Origin: PVC group bacterium
Lineage (GTDB): Bacteria > Verrucomicrobiota > Kiritimatiellia > CAIKKV01 > PXCX01
Direction of reading: 5' to 3'
NCBI GenBank assembly: GCA_003565195.1
Contig: PXCX01000278.1
Span: 1-10,775 of the forward strand
Length of the DNA: 10,775 nt
How positions within the stretch are numbered: position 1 is the first letter of the stretch; every line of letters begins with the position of its first letter. Below the pieces are notes generated by a model. It saw nothing but the letters and a program-made list of their open reading frames with translations, did no database searches and was not told the origin of the DNA. The position numbers and the translations under genes are program-made. Of this stretch, positions 6,130 through 10,775 are shown in pieces.

Positions 6130-7848
6130 TCAGGCCATGCTATGCACCATTTCGATCAGTGAAGCGCCGGGCGGCACCATCGGATAAACATTTTCTTCCG
6201 GTTTGACCATACACTCGACCAGCGCGGGACCATCGGCCGCGATGGCGTCGCGCAGCGCGCCCGGCAATGCCTCGGGCGCATCTACACGGGTTGCGAAGGC
6301 GCCGTGTGCTTCGGCCAGCTTCACGAAATCGGGCAGGTACCGATCTTTTTCATGGACCACAATCCGTTCGTTTTTTCCGCGTTCGCCCTGTCCCAGGCGG
6401 GTCGCCGAATATTCGCGGCGGTAAAACATTTCCTGCCATTGCCGTACCATGCCGAGATGACCGTTGTTGAGCACCACCACATTTATCGGCAAGCGATGTT
6501 CAACCGCGACCACCAGTTCCTGAAAGTTCATCTGAATACTGCCGTCCCCGGCAATCAACACCACGGTACGATCGGGACAGGCGAACTGTGCGCCAATGGC
6601 TGCCGGCAACCCGAACCCCATGGTGCCCAGGCCGCCGGAACTGATAAACGAACGCGGCTGCGAATATTTATAATAATGGGCTGCCCACATCTGGTGTTGA
6701 CCGACATCGGTGACAATCGCCGCCTTGCCGTCGGTTGCATGATAAACCGATTCAATCACATATTGCGACGCCAGTTTTCCGTCTTCATTCTGATAGGCAA
6801 ACGGATATTCTTTCTGCCAGGCGGCAACCTCATTGAGCCATTCGCGCTGGGTCACAGGTTCCAAACGCTCGAGCAAACGTGTCAGCACGGTTTTGACATG
6901 GCCAACGACCGGAATCCGCACCGGCACGCTCTTGGAGATTGCCGACGGATCGATATCGATATGCGCGATAACGGCATTCGGTGCGAATTGATCGATTTTG
7001 CCGGTAACCCGATCATCAAAGCGGGCGCCCACCGAAATCAACAGATCGCATGCGCTGACCGCACGGTTGGCGGCCACGCTGCCATGCATCCCGAGCATCC
7101 GCAACGACAACGGATCGGTTTCCGGAAACGCTCCCAGCCCCATCAGCGTCGTCGTCACCGGGATCCGGGCGCGCTGCGCCACGGCCTGCAATTCGGCTGC
7201 TGCATCGCCGGCAATCACACCGCCGCCCACAAACAACACCGGTTTGCGTGCACGCTTGATCGCCTCCGCCAGGGCATCCACGGCGGCCTCGCAATCCGGC
7301 AACGGTTTGGAACCGCGAACACCGGTTTTGCCGTCGCAGACCGCGGCCGTTTGGGCACGCTGGATATCCTTGGGTACATCAATCAAGACCGGTCCGGGTT
7401 TGCCGTCCGCGGCCAGCCGAAACGCTTCGCACATAATCCGCGGCAACTCATCCACATCGCGCACCAGATAATTATGTTTGGTAATACCGCGGGTCATCCC
7501 GGTGGTATCAGCCTCCTGAAACGCATCATTGCCGATCATGTGGGACGGCACCTGACCCGCGATGCAAACCAGCGGCACGCCATCCATATTGGCGGTTGCC
7601 AGTCCGGTCACCGCATTGGTGGCGCCAGGTCCGGACGTCACAATACAGGCGCCTGTCAGGCCCGAAGCGCGGGCATAACCGTCCGCCATATGCACGGCGC
7701 CCTGTTCATGGCGCGCCAGCACAAAACCGATCGGCGCGTGATACAGCAGCTCAAAAATATCCAGCACGGTGCCGCCGGGAATACCGAATAACCGGTCGAC
7801 ACCGGCCTGTTGTAATCCATCAATAATACATTGTGCTCCGGTTCGCAT
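6130..7848 (-). CDS. ilvB: Acetolactate synthase, large (catalytic) subunit
   Basis: This TPP-, FAD- and Mg-dependent enzyme makes acetolactate from two pyruvates (or acetohydroxybutyrate with 2-ketobutyrate), the first common step to Val/Leu/Ile. The 572 aa carry FGIPGG (21-26), catalytic Glu48 in RHEQGAVHMADGYAR, GPGATN (73-78), AFQEAD (109-114), and the TPP/Mg motif from GDGSIQMN (434-441) to NNGHLGMVRQWQEMFY (461-476). An extra stretch of about 16-18 charged residues (roughly 484-506) lies between YSAT and PDFVKLAEA, where the E. coli enzymes are much shorter. GAGGAG sits 6 nt before the ATG. It is the first gene of a probable ilvB-ilvH-leuA-aroE-pilD operon and directly follows the attenuator terminator. 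Confidence 0.97.
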   Translation of the reverse strand: MRTGAQCIIDGLQQAGVDRLFGIPGGTVLDIFELLYHAPIGFVLARHEQGAVHMADGYARASGLTGACIVTSGPGATNAVTGLATANMDGVPLVCIAGQVPSHMIGNDAFQEADTTGMTRGITKHNYLVRDVDELPRIMCEAFRLAADGKPGPVLIDVPKDIQRAQTAAVCDGKTGVRGSKPLPDCEAAVDALAEAIKRARKPVLFVGGGVIAGDAAAELQAVAQRARIPVTTTLMGLGAFPETDPLSLRMLGMHGSVAANRAVSACDLLISVGARFDDRVTGKIDQFAPNAVIAHIDIDPSAISKSVPVRIPVVGHVKTVLTRLLERLEPVTQREWLNEVAAWQKEYPFAYQNEDGKLASQYVIESVYHATDGKAAIVTDVGQHQMWAAHYYKYSQPRSFISSGGLGTMGFGLPAAIGAQFACPDRTVVLIAGDGSIQMNFQELVVAVEHRLPINVVVLNNGHLGMVRQWQEMFYRREYSATRLGQGERGKNERIVVHEKDRYLPDFVKLAEAHGAFATRVDAPEALPGALRDAIAADGPALVECMVKPEENVYPMVPPGASLIEMVHSMA

Positions 7849-7865
7849 GTTTGTCTCCTCAATTC

Positions 7866-7895
7866 AAAAAAAAACCACCGCCGTTGCCGGGGTGG
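7866..7895 (-). terminator. Intrinsic terminator (attenuator) in front of ilvB
   Basis: CCACC (7895-7891) pairs with GGTGG (7879-7875), extended by CCG (7890-7888) with CGG (7883-7881) across one bulged C at 7880. The loop is the GNRA tetraloop GCAA. Nine T residues (7874-7866) follow on the transcribed strand. This is the clearest terminator in the window. It ends only a few bases before the ilvB ribosome site GAGGAG, so it must terminate the leader transcript rather than an upstream gene. The A-run and the T5 on the other side would let it work weakly in the opposite direction too. Confidence 0.9.
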
Positions 7896-7955
7896 ATTTT
7901 TCGCGTATTCCAAATCGTTCGTCAATTACCAATTCGTCAATCGTTCAAATCCCCC
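7889..7955 (-). promoter_or_regulatory. Predicted antiterminator of the ilvB leader
   Basis: GGGGGATTT (7955-7947) at the end of the leader ORF is complementary to AAATCC-CCC (7899-7890, with A7893 bulged), giving 9 base pairs. The second strand is the 5' arm of the terminator, so the two structures exclude each other. The first strand overlaps the leader stop codon TGA (7947-7945), so a ribosome finishing the leader would mask it and let the terminator form. A ribosome stalled at the Val codons near 8013-8005 would leave it free. Confidence 0.65.
7913..7946. repeat. Paired direct repeats in the attenuator loop region
   Basis: On the minus strand ATTGACGAA occurs at 7941-7933 and 7926-7918, and GAACGATT at 7946-7939 and 7920-7913. 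They lie between the leader stop codon and the terminator, in the predicted loop of the antiterminator. They resemble the GACGAA/GAATGAC heptads seen at 2132-2152. Confidence 0.55.
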
Positions 7956-8067
7956 TGGACCGGACAGCTCCCGCGCGGCAACCACGCAAAAACCGTCCGC
8001 CGGGTACAACAACCCTTGTCGCCTTCCCTGGCTCGATAACCACTGTTAATGCTTTGACGCGTTTCAT
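7945..8067 (-). CDS. ilvB leader peptide (attenuator ORF)
   Basis: This 40-codon ORF starts MKRVKALTVVIEPGKAT and continues RVVVPGGRF. It has 7 Val, 2 Ile and 2 Leu codons, with clusters Val-Val-Ile (codons 9-11) and Val-Val-Val (19-21; GTT GTT GTA). It ends 50 nt before the terminator arm. The role parallels the E. coli ilvB leader peptide IvbL, also valine-rich, but I see no sequence homology to IvbL beyond composition. There is no Shine-Dalgarno sequence upstream. The predicted transcription start is about 3 nt before the ATG, so translation may be leaderless. GGGT/ACCC (8015-8012 with 8005-8002) flanks the Val run as a possible pause hairpin, and GCGTGG/CCGCGC (7987-7973) forms another. 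The frame extends upstream to a TTG at 8163, but that would place the promoter inside the gene. Confidence 0.75.
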   Translation of the reverse strand: MKRVKALTVVIEPGKATRVVVPGGRFLRGCRAGAVRSRGI

Positions 8068-8077
8068 AACGGAACAG

Positions 8078-8106
8078 AATTTACGCTTTCGCGTAACAAT
8101 AGTCAA
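8078..8106 (-). promoter_or_regulatory. Promoter of the ilvB operon
   Basis: TTGACT (8106-8101, five of six) and TAAATT (8083-8078, four of six) are separated by exactly 17 nt. The predicted start is at G8070 or close by. It precedes the leader ATG (8067) by about 3 nt. A second TTGACT begins 5 nt further upstream. A palindrome fills most of the spacer. Confidence 0.65.
8081..8096. promoter_or_regulatory. 16-bp palindrome between -35 and -10, possible operator
   Basis: TTACGC and GCGTAA are perfect inverted arms around GAAA. The element lies in the spacer and touches the -10 box of the ilvB promoter, a typical place for a repressor site. The regulator is unknown. It could be chance, as the arms are only 6 bp each. 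Confidence 0.4.
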
Positions 8107-8178
8107 GTCAAAAACGATGCGCGGCAAAACCTTCTGCTCAGACCTCTGGCCGGTGATGACCAAGGGTTTGTCAGAAAA

Positions 8179-9234
8179 TTACAGGGCGACATTTTTCAGC
8201 CAGTCTTGATTGTCCCGATACCAATCGACCGCCCGCTGGAACCCTTCGTAGGGATCGATTTCGGGGCGCCATCCAAGCAAACCGGCGGCCTTATCGATAT
8301 CCGCCCAGGTTTCCTTGATGTCAGCCTTATGGAAGGGTTTGTAGTCGATCCGGGCCGGCTTGTCGAGTGCGTCTTCAATAAAGGCAATCACGCGCTTAAG
8401 CGAAATCGGATTATTGCCGCCTCCGAGATTGATCACCTCGTATCCCAGCGGTTTAATAGCAGCAATGGTACCGCGCGCGATATCGTCAACAAAGGTAAAA
8501 TCCCGGCTTTGCGAGCCGTCCCCGAACAATTCAATCGGGGTACCTTCATCGATCCATTTAATAAAGCGGAAGATGGACATATCGGGCCGGCCGGCCGGTC
8601 CGAAAACGGTGAAATAACGGACCACACTGATATCCAGACCGTAAAGATAATGGTAACTGTAGGCCATCATTTCGGCGGCTTTCTTGCTGGCCGCATAGGG
8701 GCTGATGGGCGTATTGACCGGTAAACTTTCACGGAACGGCATGGTCTGTCCGGCATAAAGCGATGACGTGCTGGCCAGAACCATTTTCGTGCATCCGTGT
8801 GCGCGCATGGCATCCATCAGATGCAGGGTTCCCATGGCATTGGTGGTCATGTAGACGTCGGGATCGATCATGCTGTAGCGTACCCCGGCGCGCGCGGCAA
8901 GATTGAGTACGGCATCGAACCGTTGCTGACCGAACAGTTCGGTGACCGCCGGCTTATTCTCGATATCGAGTCGCACAAAGTTCAGCCTGTCCGTGCCAAA
9001 CCGGTGCGGCCCCGCGTAATGATCACGGGTGGCGCGTACCGGATCGAGGGAATCAACGATCTCCGCTTGCGCGCCGCAGCGGCGCGCAAGTTCCCGCAGG
9101 CGATAGGTTTTTAGTCTTAAATCGTAGTAATCGTTGAGATTATCGACCCCGGTAACGCGATGTCCCTGTTCGAGCAGGATTTCGGCGGTTCGTGCGGCGA
9201 TAAAACCGGCTATTCCGGTGACTAGAAAGTGCAT
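8179..9234 (-). CDS. NAD-dependent nucleotide-sugar 4-epimerase (UDP-glucuronate epimerase type)
   Basis: This 351-aa extended short-chain dehydrogenase inverts C4 of a UDP-sugar, most like the CapI/LpsL UDP-uronate epimerases. The NAD site is TGIAGFI (6-12), followed by VDNLNDYYDLRLK (30-42), which is characteristic of that subgroup. The catalytic Ser/Thr lies in ASTSSLY (154-160), and the Tyr/Lys pair is YAASK (180-184). YFTVFGPAGRPDMSIFRFI (207-225) and the GDGSQSRDFTFVDD block (238-251) are also typical. About 25 extra residues around 60-84 are unusual. The start at 9234 is chosen by the NAD-binding N-terminus and an AAGGA about 9 nt upstream. It follows the dehydrogenase by 22 nt, so it likely acts on that enzyme's product. 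Confidence 0.9.
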   Translation of the reverse strand: MHFLVTGIAGFIAARTAEILLEQGHRVTGVDNLNDYYDLRLKTYRLRELARRCGAQAEIVDSLDPVRATRDHYAGPHRFGTDRLNFVRLDIENKPAVTELFGQQRFDAVLNLAARAGVRYSMIDPDVYMTTNAMGTLHLMDAMRAHGCTKMVLASTSSLYAGQTMPFRESLPVNTPISPYAASKKAAEMMAYSYHYLYGLDISVVRYFTVFGPAGRPDMSIFRFIKWIDEGTPIELFGDGSQSRDFTFVDDIARGTIAAIKPLGYEVINLGGGNNPISLKRVIAFIEDALDKPARIDYKPFHKADIKETWADIDKAAGLLGWRPEIDPYEGFQRAVDWYRDNQDWLKNVAL

Positions 9235-9256
9235 GATGATATTCCTTGCGATTAGG

Positions 9257-10549
9257 TTACAATCGGTCGTCGACCCGTTGGCGGCTAATCTGACCGCGGA
9301 CATCGAAAATGACGACGTTTTTCTTGTTGAAAGCATCAAAATCGATATCGCGGAAGCGGTCATGTGCTACCGCCAGGATCACTGCGTCGATGACGGCTTT
9401 GGTTTCGCCATCGGGAACGGCAGCCAAGGTCAATCCGTATTCGCGGCGGACTTCGTCCGGATCGGCCCAGGGATCATGAACGCTGACTGTACAGCCGAAT
9501 TCCTGAAGTTCCCGAACCACATCGATCACCCGCGAATTCCGGATATCGGGACAATTCTCCTTAAAGGTAATGCCGAGAACCAGTACCCGGGAATTCCGTA
9601 CGCGGTGTCCCTTGCGAATCATCAGTTTGACTACCCGATTGGCGATATAAGCGCCCATACTGTCATTAAGACGGCGACCCGCGAGAATGATCTGGGGATG
9701 GTGCCCCAGCTCCTCGGCTTTATAGGTAAGGTAATATGGGTCGACCCCGATACAGTGGCCACCCACCAGGCCGGGACGGAAAGGCAAAAAATTCCATTTA
9801 GTACCTGCCGCCTCAAGAACATCCCGGGTATCAATTTCCATCCGCTCGAAAAGACAGGCCAGTTCGTTGACAAAAGCGATATTGAGGTCGCGCTGACAGT
9901 TTTCGATAACCTTGGCAGCTTCGGCAACCTTGATTCCGGGCGCCTTGTAGGTGCCCGCTTTGATGATCGACCGGTAGAGCGCGTCGATTTTGTCGGCCGC
10001 TTCGGGCGTCGAACCGGAGGTAACTTTACGGATATGCGTCAAGCGATGCTGCTTGTCGCCGGGATTAATCCGTTCCGGGCTGTAACCGCAGAAAAAGTCG
10101 CGATTATATTTAAGTCCGCTGACCCGTTCGATCACGGGTACACAGTATTCCTCGGTACAGCCGGGATACACCGTGCTTTCGTAAACCACAATCGCACCGG
10201 GTCGAATCGCCCGGCCGACGATTTCGCTTGCTTTGTAAAGCGGTGATAAGTCGGGACGTTTATGTTCGTCAATGGGTGTCGGAACGGTGACAATGAAATA
10301 ATCGGTTTCCTGCAAATCGTCGACTTGATCGGTGAACGTCAAATGAATGGCTGCCTCGATCTGGTCTTGATCGAGTTCCCGTGTCCGATCCTGGCCGGCC
10401 CGCAACTCATCAAGACGCCGCCGGTTGATATCGAATCCGTATGTCTTGTATTGTTTACCGAATTCGGCCGCCAACGGCAAACCGACATACCCCAACCCAA
10501 TAACGGCCAGAGTCGGCGGCACCGAACTTGTATCGGACACGGGTTTCAT
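9257..10549 (-). CDS. tviB: UDP-sugar 6-dehydrogenase, TviB/WbpO type (probably UDP-HexNAc dehydrogenase)
   Basis: This enzyme oxidises C6 of a UDP-hexose, probably UDP-GlcNAc or UDP-GalNAc, to the uronic acid using two NAD+. The 430-aa product has the Rossmann motif VIGLGYVGLPLA (16-27), VTVPTPID (87-94), YESTVYPG (123-130), YSPERINPGD (156-165), AEAAKVIEN with the family Lys213, the nucleophile Cys266 in GGHCIGVDPYYL, and GITFKENCPDIRNSR (326-340). The PERINPGDK signature favours the TviB/WbpO/CapL group over UDP-glucose dehydrogenase. The start at 10549 is preferred because it puts the NAD domain near the N-terminus, although its ribosome site is weak. ATG 10615 and TTG 10630 would add residues encoded inside the predicted promoter. 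It precedes the epimerase by 22 nt. The substrate is inferred from family only. Confidence 0.92.
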   Translation of the reverse strand: MKPVSDTSSVPPTLAVIGLGYVGLPLAAEFGKQYKTYGFDINRRRLDELRAGQDRTRELDQDQIEAAIHLTFTDQVDDLQETDYFIVTVPTPIDEHKRPDLSPLYKASEIVGRAIRPGAIVVYESTVYPGCTEEYCVPVIERVSGLKYNRDFFCGYSPERINPGDKQHRLTHIRKVTSGSTPEAADKIDALYRSIIKAGTYKAPGIKVAEAAKVIENCQRDLNIAFVNELACLFERMEIDTRDVLEAAGTKWNFLPFRPGLVGGHCIGVDPYYLTYKAEELGHHPQIILAGRRLNDSMGAYIANRVVKLMIRKGHRVRNSRVLVLGITFKENCPDIRNSRVIDVVRELQEFGCTVSVHDPWADPDEVRREYGLTLAAVPDGETKAVIDAVILAVAHDRFRDIDFDAFNKKNVVIFDVRGQISRQRVDDRL

Positions 10550-10595
10550 GGGTATACGTTGCCACTCGCTCGAATTATCAATTGCAAACGGCTTG

Positions 10596-10624
10596 TTTCT
10601 ATCACAATCAATCATACATGACAA
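10596..10624 (-). promoter_or_regulatory. Candidate promoter of the sugar dehydrogenase-epimerase pair
   Basis: TTGTCA (10624-10619, five of six) and TAGAAA (10601-10596, four of six) are spaced by 17 nt. The predicted start near 10589 gives a 40-nt leader before the ATG at 10549. If correct, this rules out the upstream start codons. Confidence 0.45.
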
Positions 10625-10664
10625 ACACAAAAAATGTTTACTGAAGTTTGGCCACTAGCTAGAG

Positions 10665-10692
10665 CCTGTCCGAAAAGGTCTTTTCGTCCAGG
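10665..10692. repeat. 28-bp interrupted dyad, possible operator or mobile-element end
   Basis: The arms are CCTG/CAGG and CGAAAAG/CTTTTCG, separated by symmetric TC/TC mismatches around a central GT. There is no T-run on either side, so it is not a standard terminator. The flanking CTAGCTAG (10655-10662) and the GAGCCTGTCCGAAAA stretch look, from memory, like the ends of some insertion sequences, but no transposase or second end is in the window. Confidence 0.45.
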
Positions 10693-10693
10693 T

Positions 10694-10722
10694 GTGTTCA
10701 GAGTTCGGAGTTCAGAGTTCAG
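10694..10722. repeat. 7-bp tandem repeat, about four copies
   Basis: Units GTGTTCA, GAGTTCG, GAGTTCA, GAGTTCA plus one base. It is non-coding, in the intergenic region upstream of the sugar dehydrogenase, next to the dyad. Confidence 0.85.
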
Positions 10723-10734
10723 TACCTTTTTCGC

Positions 10735-10764
10735 TTGACAAAGAGTGTCGCAACATGCTAGTGT
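10735..10764 (+). promoter_or_regulatory. Possible rightward promoter leaving the window
   Basis: TTGACA (10735-10740, perfect -35) is followed after 18 nt by TAGTGT, preceded by TGC (an extended -10). The -10 itself matches only three of six positions. It would drive a plus-strand gene beyond the right edge, divergent from the sugar operon. Confidence 0.35.
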
Positions 10765-10775
10765 TCAACAACTTA

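Noticed and set aside
6304..7791. 495-codon plus-strand open frame opposite ilvB
   Set aside because: It is fully antisense to a clear ilvB, rich in His/Arg/Gln as expected of an antisense frame, and shows no recognisable domain.
8068..8163. Leader ORF extended upstream to a TTG at 8163
   Set aside because: It would cover the predicted promoter and has no ribosome site; the Val-rich part begins after the ATG at 8067.
9134..10246. 370-codon plus-strand open frame opposite the sugar dehydrogenase
   Set aside because: Antisense shadow; the minus-strand protein has all family motifs.
10550..10630. N-terminal extension of the sugar dehydrogenase
   Set aside because: The extra residues are not family-like, no ribosome site precedes ATG 10615 or TTG 10630, and a plausible promoter overlaps them.
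1..10775. CRISPR array, tRNA or rRNA genes, phage or defence genes
   Set aside because: No regularly spaced repeats of CRISPR length, no cloverleaf or rRNA-like sequence, and no recognisable nuclease, integrase or toxin was seen on either strand.

Overview
The window is ordinary bacterial chromosome, roughly 55% G+C by eye. Every convincing gene lies on the minus strand, so transcription runs from high to low coordinates. Long plus-strand reading frames opposite ilvB, leuA and the sugar dehydrogenase are antisense shadows. The phylum cannot be fixed from sequence alone. The stand-alone RRM protein, the ilvB-ilvH-leuA-aroE-pilD order, the O-polysaccharide ABC exporter and the 7-bp intergenic tandem repeats suggest a Gram-negative environmental bacterium. 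A PVC-group lineage such as Kiritimatiellota or Lentisphaerota is a weak guess.

Layout in transcription order. (1) 10549-8179: a two-gene nucleotide-sugar module, with a TviB/WbpO-type UDP-HexNAc 6-dehydrogenase followed by a CapI/LpsL-type UDP-uronate 4-epimerase. (2) 8178-7849: a 330-nt regulatory region. It holds a good sigma70-type promoter, a 40-codon Val/Ile-rich leader peptide and a strong intrinsic terminator just before the ilvB ribosome binding site. (3) 7848-2221: ilvB, ilvH, leuA, aroE and a prepilin peptidase, closely spaced or overlapping, apparently one operon. (4) 2220-1926: an A/T-rich, structured intergenic and 5' UTR region. (5) 1925-1: a small RRM RNA-binding protein, then a Wzm-like ABC permease overlapping a Wzt-like ATPase that runs off the window.

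How the genes fit together: IlvB and IlvH make acetolactate for valine and leucine (and acetohydroxybutyrate for isoleucine), and LeuA commits 2-ketoisovalerate to leucine. The leader in front of ilvB looks like a ribosome-mediated attenuator sensing valine. AroE (shikimate pathway) and PilD (pilin processing) would fall under the same control. The sugar module and the Wzm/Wzt exporter are both surface-polysaccharide functions and flank the amino-acid operon.

The most interesting item is the ilvB attenuator. The leader ATG sits only about 3 nt after the predicted transcription start and has no Shine-Dalgarno sequence. The antiterminator strand overlaps the leader stop codon, and a 16-bp palindrome lies between the -35 and -10 boxes. 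Secondary items are the heptad repeats at three intergenic sites, a 28-bp dyad near the right edge, and the RRM gene with a structured 5' UTR upstream of a polysaccharide exporter.
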